A stretch of DNA of 64,000 nt from Apostichopus japonicus (taxonomy: Eukaryota; Echinodermata; Holothuroidea; Aspidochirotida; Stichopodidae), in the NCBI RefSeq assembly GCF_037975245.1, contig NC_092577.1, positions 35,954,898-36,018,897 on the forward strand, written 5' to 3'. Of this stretch, positions 1 to 9,876 are shown piece by piece. Under the pieces are notes generated by a model. It was not told the origin of the DNA. It made no database searches and saw only the letters and a program-made list of their open reading frames with translations. The position numbers were made by a program, and so were the translations under genes. The number at the start of each line of letters is the position of its first letter. Positions within the stretch are counted from its first letter, which is position 1.

Positions 1-458
1 AATGACTTCAATTTATCAGACGTTTATTGTTGCTTTGAACGTCCACTTCTTGAATACATGTTGTATTCTTGATCAGTAACATCATGCATGGACCTAGCAG
101 TTAGACGTTACGTAAGTGTTAATATCGACGTCACAGTGTTCTGATATTGGCTTGCCAAGTAGTATAACTGTCATTCGTTGTTTCGATTCCTTCAATCGCT
201 GCTCGATACTATTACTAACATTACGCATATTTGGCCTTGATGTCCGCTTAACGCAATATTTATGATAACATTATAATGCCAGGGTTGCTAAATGAGGTTA
301 GCGTTGTTGATCGCACCCTTGTCAGTATACTTCAGGCTGAAAGTTTGCTTTCTCCGAAAGTTTGGCATCATCTTACCAACTGGTGTTTACACAGAAGGGC
401 TTCTTACAATACCATATTTGATCTGATTCGTTTGCTTCGAACTAGTAAGGCAGATAGC

Positions 459-766
459 CAGGTGCGTAGCCAAGGGGGCGAAGGGGGCAGCGCCCCGCCC
501 CCCTTGGGCATATTTTTAATTTTTTATTAAATGTTTTTATGATATCGCTAGTAATTTCAAAAGAGAAAATGCTAAGTTGCAACTTACAAGGCCTGGGAAG
601 TGCCATTTCCAGCGATCTGGGAGGCATTTTCAGCCAAAATTTTCTTGTATGCTACGCGCCAACATGGTGGCGCTACGCTTAGTTAGTTTGCAAAGCCGTA
701 TCTACGGCTCTGCTAGTTTGCCTACATTTTCGCCCCTCCCTTGGCAAATTCCTGGCTACGCGCCTG
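459..766. mobile_element. hAT-like MITE, 308 bp, with 8-bp target duplication
   Basis: Terminal inverted repeats are CAGGTGCGTAGCC at the left and GGCTACGCGCCTG at the right. The flanks CAGATAGC (451-458) and CAGAAAGC (767-774) differ at one base and fit the 8-bp duplication typical of hAT elements. The paralogous locus near 30.02 kb lacks the insertion, which confirms the boundaries. The interior has a GC-rich hairpin at the left end and the GCGCCAAC...GTGGCGC motif at about 655-675. Related copies lie at 62.97-63.23 kb and, as parts of larger elements, at 9.95, 10.1, 10.7 and 61.8 kb. It has no coding capacity. Confidence 0.8.
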
Positions 767-1272
767 CAGAAAGCTAGGATTGGTATCAAGCTTGCTGAGA
801 TACATTGTTTTCAACTTATTTTCATTCACCGGTGGGAATACCGTGTAATTATCCTTAGGTTTGTGAACGATCAGCTGAGGAGCACATGCCAATCAGATTC
901 GAGAAGTTTGAAGAATTGTCAGACATTGAATCGTGCCGTCGTTTAGCTATTTAACAGTATGAATATTTGTGAATGCTGATCGTCGGAAGAAGTAAATATC
1001 AAACCTACCTGTAATGCTATTATCGATGAGCGAGATTTTCCATTGCAGATAAAGCCCTGATGTGAAAGCTGGAAATATGGCGTTGTCTGGTTCGAACCGT
1101 GTAATGGCAAATTCTTCGGCAGGTGGATTCTTATATGAGGATGCTTATCTGTGGTATGTTAAGTAGTTGCAGTGAGTTCCAATCAAATAGTCAATTTCCT
1201 TCGTAAACGCAACTTAAACTGCATGAATATTCATATGTTATTAGATATGTGCATAATTTGTTTACTGAAACT

Positions 1273-1616
1273 GGTATACATAACCTTATTAGGATACCAT
1301 TGCTGCATTTGGGTCCGTCCTACAAATGCTATCAGCAAATCATATCCATTGTTTGTAGCCAGCAATAAAGCTCAGATTACCTAATATGTGCATAAAATAT
1401 GTCGCCGCTCATCGTCACCAGCAGTTACTGCAGTGAGGTGAAGAGGTATACATAACCTTATAAGGATACCTTTGCTGCATTTGGGTCCGTCCTACAAATG
1501 CTATCAGCATATCATATCTATTGTTTGTAGCCAGCAATAAAGTTCAGATTACCTAATATGTGCATAAAATATGTCGCCGTTCATCGTCACCACCAGTTAC
1601 TGTAGTGAGGTGAAGT
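1273..1616. repeat. Tandem duplication, two ~172-bp units
   Basis: The unit beginning GGTATACATAACCTTAT at 1273 is repeated from 1445 with few differences. Both units contain the block TTGTAGCCAGCAATAAAG and end near a GTGAGGTGAAG motif. This is a local expansion inside the R1 repeat. The paralogue at 30.57 kb has a single unit, so the duplication is specific to this copy. Confidence 0.8.
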
Positions 1617-1620
1617 TTTG

Positions 1621-2174
1621 AATATTCAGAGCTTGGTACTACTTCTATATCCTCAAGGGGTAACACTATTGACCAATTGCTGGACACCCTCTTCACCCTA
1701 CATAATAGTATCGTACTGCAGTTAATGTAGTAACGGCATTGTAAACATGTAAATTACTCCGTCAGTTGGCAGGTAGTGATGTGAACTGTATTACTACGCT
1801 GAATGGTAGGCACGCTAGCGTGGTGCATCCCAGCCATTCTGAGCGTGGGTTTCCAAATAAACGTACAAAGTAAAGTGAAAGTATCTTAACATAAGTTCAA
1901 AAGAAGGTATTGCGTTTCGTTATGAAATAAGAATCAGGAAGTATCCACGAAATTTAGCGTTAGCTATCATTACGTAAATTATTTCATCACATCATAATTA
2001 TTTCACATTGTATTAATTATTTACGTCATTTGCAAACAGACCTCTTTACTCAGTAGTAAACAATTTTCGTACGCTGCTCGTGGCAGGCCTAAAGGGGTCT
2101 AAAATTGCCTCAATTTATCCAATTTGTGCACCACAAGTACTTGCATCCTGATTTTAAGCATGCTATCCAGAAAA
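1621..2174. other. Intergenic, nothing recognised
   Basis: AT-rich sequence without an open frame of note, repeat boundary or RNA gene that I can support. Confidence 0.5.
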
Positions 2175-2409
2175 AAAAAACAGATCCTGATTGATAACAT
2201 ATCAAAAAATAAGGTTATCCTGCTGCTTTTGGCACTTTTTACTAAGAAAAACTCTTTGGCGGATTCATAAGACTCTAATTGGAGTATGCCACCTTAAACA
2301 TATATGTCATTTAAATGGCAACAAACATGGCTCGTTAACAAAAGGCGGCTTGGTTGGAAATCATTCACTGAGATGCCGTCATCTCTCAAAAAACAGATCC
2401 TGATTGATA
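2175..2409. repeat. 22-bp direct repeats flanking a 191-bp segment
   Basis: The string AAAAAACAGATCCTGATTGA (extended by TA) occurs at 2175-2196 and again at 2388-2409. The spacer has no obvious inverted termini. The second copy abuts the 3' tail of the minus-strand retrotransposon that follows. The pair may be a local duplication or the target duplication of a decayed insertion. Confidence 0.6.
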
Positions 2410-2592
2410 TTTTGATTTCGATTTCGATTTATTTATTTTAAACCAGTATAAATATAACATATTTATGAAAAGGCGTACATCAAAAAAACAGTTCTTGTTA
2501 AGATTAAACAAATGATATGGTAAATGGTAAGTGAAAGAAATAAGATTGTTAAATGGTTTAAACATAAAATGATGAAACAGTCATTAGTGAAA

Positions 2593-3562
2593 CTATAATA
2601 AAGGTTCTAAACTATCAAATTGTATAAACATTGCTGCAGGGTATATGAACGAATTTCTATACAGTTGAATTCTATATTTAGGCAAGATATTTGGATTTCT
2701 GAGGGTTCTGGTTGTCTTCACTAGATGACTCATGAGTGGGACATGCAGTGGGTGTTTCTCGTTATTCCTGATTTTTCCTGTCATTCTGACGAAGTCTCTC
2801 CTAGCAGCTCCATTGACTTCCTCTCTTAATGATTGATAGTCGATATGCAGTATTTGTGATGCATACTTAAGGAATTTTATCAGTCTGGATTTATCTTTAG
2901 CGGAAATGAAGTGATACCAGACAGGTACAGCATATATAATGTGTGGCAAGATGAAAGAACGGAAAACACTCTCCTTTGCACCTTCATTGAAGAAAGATAC
3001 TACGTAAATCAAGTTGGACAGCATGTAATACACTTTACTCAATGCTTCGATATATGACAACTGAATGTCATCTATGCATACCCCTAAGTAGTCACTCTTT
3101 GTTCGCTCTACCTTCGACCCATGTATTTCAACCCTACTTGATCCTGCCGATAAGAGACCTTCGTGCTTTATGCTAGCGTTAGCAAAGCACATTTCCTTGG
3201 ACTTTGCTGGATTGAGCAGTAGATTCTTCCGATCACAGGTTGAGACTATATCATTCACTGAACACTGAACTCTGATAATTTGACTGATCATTGGCAAACG
3301 AACTCTTCGATATTCCACAGGATAGTGCGGTGTCGTCAGCATATTTCGTGACTGAGAGATGGTCATTAGATCTAATCTCATCAGTGTATAAAGTGAACAA
3401 CATAGCAGACAATGGGCCTCCCTGGGGCAAACCAACTCTGATATCAGACCTGTTCGATAGTCCTTTCTCCAACTTAACTTGGCGTGACCACCCTGCTATG
3501 AAATGAGCTAGACAGTGTAGAAGCCATGTTTTAGGAATAAATCCAGTAAGGTCTTTAATCAA
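2593..3562 (-). pseudogene. Reverse transcriptase fragment, catalytic YADD region and C-terminal part
   Basis: The frame at 3562-3251 reads IRVGLPQGGPLSAMLFTLY followed by TKYADDTALSC, the RT active site. A frame change near 3260-3430 leads into the downstream frame to 2593, which holds the thumb-like and C-terminal region (DKSRLIKFLKYASQIL, RIQLYRNSFIYPAAMF). Neither frame is intact alone. Confidence 0.8.
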
Positions 3563-3650
3563 CTGATTGGGTAAGACTGTATTGAAAGCACTCGAGAAGT
3601 CTAAAAAAAAACCACTTTTGATATAGTGGTTTCCTTGCTATTGATGTGCG

Positions 3651-4160
3651 TTACAATTTCATGTACAAGCAAGAGCACAGCATCAACACAGGAGACACCC
3701 TTTCTGTAAGCAAACTGACGTTATCCCCATACTGATCGATACCGCACATTAGGTGTGGAAGTAGAAGCTTCTGCATACTATTGAATGCAATACTGGATAA
3801 ATATATAGGTCTGAAATCATTTACATGCTTTGGGCTCTTAACTTTCGGGACAGGGGCTGTTAACGCCATTTTCCAAAGATCTGGTATTTTGCTATTATCA
3901 ATGCTTTCTTGGAAAATTATGGTATATAAAGGAGCTAGGTCACATGAGAAATATTTGAAAACCCACCAAGGGATATTATCAGATCCACATGCTACACTGT
4001 GTTTTACCTTCTGAAATTGACAGGTTACATTTTGAACACCTACTTTGGGAGCGTTATCGTCCAATGCAGGTAAGTGTAATGGTATGTCTCTACTTACAGA
4101 GTCAGTGAAACGTCCAAAATGTTCAACCAAATCCTTCCCAAATTCCTCATCAACCTGCAA
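3651..4160 (-). pseudogene. Reverse transcriptase fragment, N-terminal motifs
   Basis: A 169-codon open stretch carries the RT fingers (motifs 0-2): VACGSDNIPWWVFKYFS, then the WKMALTAPVPKV block, then NDFRPIYLSSIAFNSMQKL. The canonical NYRPISLLS motif is recognisable but altered. It is a broken part of the LINE described above and continues in another frame at 3650. Confidence 0.8.
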
Positions 4161-4194
4161 CTTATAGCGTGTAAATCACTACAATATATTTGAA

Positions 4195-4860
4195 GTAAAA
4201 GTTCAGTCAGTCATTAACTCAAGAAAACTGCAAATATCATAGTGATTGTTTTTCAGATTTGTAACAGCGAATTATTTAAGTAAGTAAGGTATTCTGAATA
4301 CAATGTTCATGACTTGCACGGTTTGAAATATCAATTTGCTCTTGAATAAAAGAAAAATCAAGAGGAATATTGTTAATATAAGCTTCCAATTGTATTTCAT
4401 AAATTGTGTATTCCATTTTATACTGAATCGTACTAACATGATACACTTTGAGTTATATCATTTATTCCATAGTTATGAGATATTAACGTTATTCTAAATG
4501 ATTCCTTATGTAATTTTGTTCCTGTCGAATATGTACCAAGAGCAAACGAAGCATTAATAATATTGCTGGTTTAGACCTGAAGGTCTTTGACCAGAATAAG
4601 AAAGTTAAGTCACAAAGTATAACTTTACATGATTTGAATTAAACTTAGCATTGCAATTGACAAGACTACATTGTAATGAAAAGTTCAAGTAGTTATTATC
4701 TCAAGCAAACTGCATATCATAGAGAAAACAATCTGTTTTCGCCTGGAATATCATATAACACTGTAAATGAATACAAAGCAGCTTCAGATTTCAAATATTG
4801 CTTGTTTATACCTGAAGGTCTTTAACCAGAATGAGGAACTTTCATCACAAAATCGTGGGA
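4195..4860. repeat. Diverged tandem duplication (~485-bp offset)
   Basis: AAAGTTCAGTCAGTCATTA with CTCAAGAAAACTGCAAATATC at ~4200 is echoed at ~4682 by a similar stretch. The block around ACCTGAAGGTCTTTGACCAG at ~4575 recurs at ~4812. The spacing is not constant, so deletions have occurred in one unit. No coding potential. Confidence 0.55.
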
Positions 4861-7095
4861 ACTTAGTCATTTCTCAATTGCCAGGGTCTTGTGCAAATAT
4901 ACAGCTCAGTTTATGATCACATTTTTAAGCAATTCAATGATCATGGTATTTGCCACTGTGGTAAAGTTTGAGCCCTCGATGAGAGCCGTTGGCATTGTTT
5001 GTTAGGCCGGATTAAACAGACGGTGAAATGGGCATCCCTGGGCATGATCTGCGAAGGTGACACGGAACCTTTGTTCGGACTGTACACACTCATGTAAGCA
5101 AATTGAAGCTCTCAAAAGTGAAAGATGACGTAAGCCGTCATAGTAGGGATCGGTTTGTATATGTTAATAATGCAAAGCAAATTGCAGGTTTATTTAGGTC
5201 TTTAGTGTGTTACAACTTACCAATGTAATAAAAGTATAATAAAAAAGTATAGTATAAAGTAATAAAAATATCGTACTTGCAATAATACTGACCCAGACAT
5301 TTTGTGTAGTGTACAGTGGATACAAACAAATATTGAATGCATTATTCAGACATGTTTTTATATGTACTATACCTTTCATCTGAAAAATATATCACTGAAA
5401 TACGTCACAAGTATCTTCAGAATATGTTGATACTTCAAGTAAGACCATTATCCTAAACTGAATTATAACAGAAGTTAATATATAATTGAAAGATATTGTA
5501 AAATATACCCTGAAACACTTTAATTTTACAAGTTAAGGAGGTTATAATGATGGCTATTTCCTGTAGATAACTGTAAGCTTGTTAAAAAACGCTAAGAATT
5601 CATTCCTTTGCTAATGAAGTGTTGCACTTTTCGATGGAGATAGGATAGACAGCCCTGTTTACATCCACAGCATGGTTCTTCACTTTACACCTCACGTAAC
5701 AGAGCAAGATGTAAAGAGGTGATTGAATAGCTACAGGAACGTCATGAACCATTTTGCTACTGTCTCGAAGACTTCTTTGTTGTACTTCTTGCTCTGAGGC
5801 TCTAGTTCAAGTGGGAACATAATCTGATGCCAGCTGTTGCCTGATTAATATCAACAAATTCAACTTGATATGCACCTTCTTACCATAGTTAGGCATAAAT
5901 ATAATAATGGTCTATTCGAAAGTAAAATTTATTTTTATGACAAACGAATGCATTTTCTTCGCATATATCATTTCATGTGGATGGAATTGGTGTGTTATTA
6001 TATTTTCACTGAAGCTTATTGATTCAAACCTAATATGGGGACACATTATTACCGATATTCGTCAAAGTTGATGGGGTCCTAGAGTATACTTATTCTATTC
6101 TTTTCAGAACCTTCGAACTTCAAGAGTATTCGAACTTGATGAGTATCCTGTCCATCAAAAGTAATGACATCTTCCAGTAAAATGTTTGGCATATCTAATT
6201 AAACTTCAAAATGTAAGACCGTTGACCTGAGAACAAGGAAGCTTCGCACGACTTCTGTTCACCGTCATGTTATTAGATTCTAGTTAACAACGCTACAAAG
6301 GATCGTGATGAGTATAATGAATAGTTTTATACATAACGAAACATATTAACAAATGTTCTTCAAAATATTTGTAAATGCCAACAATACAGAATTCTTAGTA
6401 CAATTGGCTAGAAGTAGTTTATGTGAACAGAAAGGCTTAACAAAAACTTACAGAAATAGTATAGCCAGTTTCCACAAATTAAAGACCAGCAAAATGCTGA
6501 TGAAGAAATATAATTAATAAATATAATGAATATGTTCGTTGCGCTCTGACTTTTGTTATTGTTCTTGAACTGGAAGTCTTTCAATTATGTTCACAACTAT
6601 AACTCAATTTTGAGGCTATGCGATGGGCGGTCATATTATATATTTTCCCTCTCATATGAAACGTTCTAGATGGACGGAGAGATAAAAGATAGCTCTTCCA
6701 AAGATAGATCAGAATCTTTAGGTAACTTATTTTAAAGCTCGGCATTATAATCTTGTAGTTGATTTGTTATTTGTTTTGGGTGAGGAATAGAGATCATTCG
6801 AAGAGCCAGGTGTCTCATTAGTAAATGTAATGTAGATGCCTATGTCGTGATTTTCGTTGACTTTTGTTTATTTTTATGGTAACGTTATGTGATAATAGGT
6901 GCTCCTAGGGACCTTCACAACCACATGTCAAGTAAATCTTAATGAAAGTATGTACTGAGTTTACTTGTTGAAAAATTGCATGTTCCGCTTGATGGGAATA
7001 AAGTGTTAGGGTTACACACACAGCAGCAGAAAATTTGTCCGGCATGGGCCATTCAGTACTATGTGGCATTCATGCATTAAGTTGACATTGGTTTG
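4861..7095. other. Long gene-free AT-rich stretch
   Basis: I see no supported exon, RNA gene or clear transposon boundary. Short frames (for example 5194-5379 on the minus strand) are low-complexity and unsupported. Confidence 0.5.
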
Positions 7096-7100
7096 AAGTG

Positions 7101-7266
7101 GTACCTCGTTCGTTTGATCAGATGAATTTTTGGGCCCCCTTTAACCGGCCCAGAGGCCACATGCAGCAGAGCGACCACGGCAGACATCCACTTTTGGATA
7201 TACTGGTTTTTTCCACAAATGTTCCAATACTCAGATATTGGTACCTCGTTCGTTTGATCAAAGTGC
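7101..7266. repeat. 140-bp direct repeat marked by GGTACCTCGTTCGTTTGATC
   Basis: The 20-mer GGTACCTCGTTCGTTTGATC occurs at 7101 and again at 7241. It marks a short duplication at the left edge of the Penelope-like remnant. Only the repeat ends are this well conserved. Confidence 0.75.
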
Positions 7267-7600
7267 ACTGGGCTGCCGGTCTAAAATCAACTACTGAACG
7301 TAAACGTAAAGAAATCGATTGGATCTTTCGTATTAAGTCTCACATCACCGGCCTCAACAAAGACTTGGGACCCCTTAGCAACTATCAGTTCTACAAGCAT
7401 ATGTAATCCGTTCTTTGCTCCTTAATCCGCTTCCTGTATAGTCATGGTTTATTTGGTTTTAATTCCATCACTGCAACTTTCACTTATCATTTCACTATCG
7501 TCATACTTCCATTGTGTCACATTTTGTACTTCTCATTCGACTGCCAAGTATTGCTGACGAAGGTTCCAGGGGGACAGAAAATTCCAATACATTTTCAAAA
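7240..7600 (+). mobile_element. Possible Penelope-like element 3' end with hammerhead-like motif
   Basis: The plus-strand frame ending at 7406 closes with ERKRKEIDWIFRIKSHITG then LNKDLGPLS. It resembles the C-terminus of Penelope-like polyproteins (a WI..L...PHGLN pattern). About 150 bp further on, CTGACGA (7554-7560) is followed by GTTCC, a short loop, GGGAC (a five-pair stem with one G-U) and GAAA (7577-7580). That order matches a hammerhead ribozyme core, except for one extra A before GAAA. Assignment rests on this pairing and is tentative. Confidence 0.4.
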
Positions 7601-7866
7601 AATTACTCCTTAATTGTCTTAAAGATACTCTTCATTTGTTTCTGTGAAGTTGAAAGGGGCTCTTGTAAATTTCTTCCCCTGCTAAATGTAAAAAAAATAC
7701 TGACGATGACATGTGAGCGACATGGCCTCACCCTCCCCTCTCCCCACCCTACCCCCGGGAACGCCATTGTGAGCGTCACTGAACTGAATTCGTTTAAATT
7801 CAAATAAATAATGCTTCAATCGTTGTTGAACCACCTGACACATTTCGCCAGTGCTGTTGTTTACTT

Positions 7867-8527
7867 GTATGTATGTATGTATGTATGTATGTATGTATGT
7901 ATGTATGTATGTATGTATGTATGTATGTATGTATGTATGTATGTATGTATGTATGTATGTATGTATGTATGTATGTATGTATGTATGTATGTATGTATGT
8001 GTGTATGTGTGTATGTGTGTATGCGTGTATGCGTGTATGCGTGTATGCATGTATGCATGTATGCATGTATGCATGTATGCATGTATGCATGTATGCATGT
8101 ATGCATGTATGCATGTATGCATGTATGCATGTATGCATGTATGCATGTATGCATGTATGCATGTATGTATGTATGTATGTATGTATGTATGTATGTATGT
8201 ATGTATGTATGTATGTATGTATGTATGTATGTATGTATGTATGTATGCGTGTGTGTATGTGTGTGTGTGTGTATGTATGTATGTTTGTATGTATGTATGT
8301 ATGTATGTATGTATGTATGTATGTATGTATGTATGTATGTATGTATGTATGTATGTATGTATGTATGTATGTATGTATGTATGTATGTATGTATGTATGT
8401 ATGTATGTATGTATGTATGTATGTATGTATGTATGTATGTATGTATGTATGTATGTATGTATGTATGTATGTATGTATGTATGTATGTATGTATGTATGT
8501 ATGTATGTATGTATGTTTGTATGTATA
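7867..8527. repeat. ~660-bp tetranucleotide array (ATGT)n with ATGC-variant core
   Basis: Nearly uninterrupted GTAT repeats run from 7867. A block of alternating GTATGCAT lies at ~8041-8165, a GT-rich interruption at ~8247-8285, and pure ATGT follows to 8527. All six frames are open over it, giving meaningless Tyr/Val/Cys/Met or His/Ile/Thr frames. The array directly abuts a SINE and is absent from copy B, so it is best read as the expanded 3' tail of that SINE. Confidence 0.97.
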
Positions 8528-8756
8528 TGTGATCTTCCCGCAAGCAGGAACTCGCGAAAGAAGCCATGGAGGCTTGTAGACTCGCAAGCTGACCGAAGCC
8601 AATCTCTCGGCACACATCCATTTAACGTCCATGTCGGGAAGTTGTTATTGAACAACACCCTTGCCAGACGACACACATTGCTGTCGGCGGGGAATCGAAC
8701 CGGGGATCTCATGACTGGGAGACGCCGGCGTTAACCACTAGGCTATACACTCCGCC
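8528..8756 (-). mobile_element. tRNA-headed SINE, minus strand
   Basis: Read on the minus strand from 8756, the head GGCGGAGTGTATAGCCTAG contains an A box (TAGCCTAGTGG) and, after a tRNA-like arm, a B box GGTTCGATTCC at ~8691-8701. A ~160-bp tRNA-unrelated body follows, then the (ACAT)n tail. Copy B reads straight through the site (…TTTACTTGTAGCAACTTTT), and TTGTA flanks the insert on both sides as a short target duplication. The insertion is therefore retropositional and postdates the segmental duplication. Confidence 0.85.
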
Positions 8757-8965
8757 TTGTAGTCGGCATCTTTTCACAGTGTCATATGTAGAAGATTAAC
8801 ACGGAGACATAGTATATGTAATGTATTGAATTCTGCGCACAAAATGAAATACTCCTCCCTATCAGAACAGCCAAGCTTTATTTAAGTATAGCAAAAATGA
8901 CAAGGTGTTAAAGTCAAAGACTAAGCACTACCTTAGTTATAAAACAAGTTTTTTAGTTTAATACA

Positions 8966-9876
8966 GTTATATTCCGATCAGAATGATACACAATTAATTG
9001 CTTAATGTTGAATAAAGGTTAATTAACTGTGGTTACTAACTATAGTTTCTAATTACATTATGAAATAATAAAATGTAAAGGATAAACTGTCAAGACTTGC
9101 TTAAGTGACGTAATGTAAATATGTGAAATCAGTCATAAATTATGTCATTAATATAACATTACATTCAACTTCAAATAATTCTTCAGAAAACATTCATCGA
9201 ATTGTAGATTGTTGTTAGTTGAGAATATACAACGATAATACTTCAACGACTTAAAAAACAACTTATATTGTTTCTTTGAATAAAAACAACATAATCAGCA
9301 AAGGAGAAACAGAAGAAACAATTACTATGGTAATATAAGTATACAATACATGTTGTACATAGTAAAACAATTTGTTACAGTTTGTACCTTATCTACCACT
9401 TGAGCTACTTTGCAAGAGCGCGTTAATTTTATTCAAAACTACAAGCTAGGAATAATATATTTGCCTGATGAAGGTATATTTATTTTCAAAATTGTGTAAC
9501 AAATTGAAACTTATGCCGTTTTTGTGTATAATTTTAAATATTGAATAATAATATTTATTTAATAGCCATTTTTGAAACAAAGTAAACGTTTTAATATACT
9601 TTTTTTCTTTAAATGATACATTTACTATGTTTCCATGATATTTTGAATTCTTGTCTTTATCAAAATCCAAGTTTACCATTGAACTGCGTAAATATAGTTA
9701 TATTCCGATATTCAATAAAAGTGATATACAATTATTTCTTAGGTTGAATAAAGGTTAATTGACTTTGGTTACTAACTATAGTTTCTAATTACATGAATAT
9801 ATAATAATATGTAATGAAAAACATTCAAAACTTTGCCTTAGTGACGTAATGTATCTATTTAAAATGTGAAATCAGT
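8966..9876. repeat. Internal ~700-bp repeats of the duplicated flank
   Basis: The block opening with TTATATTCCGATCA, running through TTGAATAAAGGTTAATT, TACTAACTATAGTTTCTAAT and GACGTAATGTA, and ending near TTTACCATTGAACTGCG starts at 8966. It starts again at ~9697 and ~12346. Copy B has the same set at ~51.95, 52.79 and 53.2 kb. The ancestral segment was therefore already internally repeated. No gene seen. Confidence 0.7.

Larger units (their letters stand above)
1..1620. repeat. Copy of the R1 dispersed/tandem repeat (left-truncated by the window)
   Basis: Positions 1-450 and 775-1620 closely match 29.62-30.69 kb and, more loosely, 31.73-33.19 kb. Shared landmarks are the TTGAACGTCCACTTCTTGAA stretch near the left edge, CATGGACCTAGCAGTTAGAC near 90, and the segment at 1045-1160 whose reading MALSGSNRVMANSS is kept with substitutions in the other copies. 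I do not recognise the family. The shared reading may be an old exon (it is flanked by TTGCAG and by GTA) or chance. A 308-bp MITE sits inside this copy at 459-766 and is absent from the paralogous site near 30.02 kb. Confidence 0.75.
2410..4170 (-). mobile_element. Non-LTR retrotransposon (jockey/CR1-type LINE), 5'-truncated and frameshifted
   Basis: Three overlapping minus-strand reading frames (4160-3651, 3562-3251, 3435-2593) are pieces of one reverse transcriptase. The first has the finger/palm entry motifs SDNIPWWVFKYF, IPDLWKMALTAPVPK and NDFRPIYLSS. The join near 3600 reads DFSSAFNTVLP (catalytic motif A with its Asp). The second has GLPQGGPLS (motif B) and YADDTALSC (motif C, catalytic Asp pair). 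The third is the C-terminal connection region ending YRNSFIYPAAMFIQFD. At least two frame changes separate them, so it is dead. No endonuclease domain is present, as expected from 5' truncation. The 3' end lies near 2410 in AAATAAATAAATCGAAATCG-type simple repeat instead of poly(A). Confidence 0.85.

Noticed and set aside
7682-8734. Six long open frames rich in Tyr/Val/Cys/Met or His/Ile/Thr
   Set aside because: They are translations of the ATGT/ACAT microsatellite; any frame of a 4-bp repeat without stop words is open.
8690-8756. tRNA gene on the minus strand
   Set aside because: A and B boxes are present, but the body continues into SINE sequence and arms do not pair as a tRNA.
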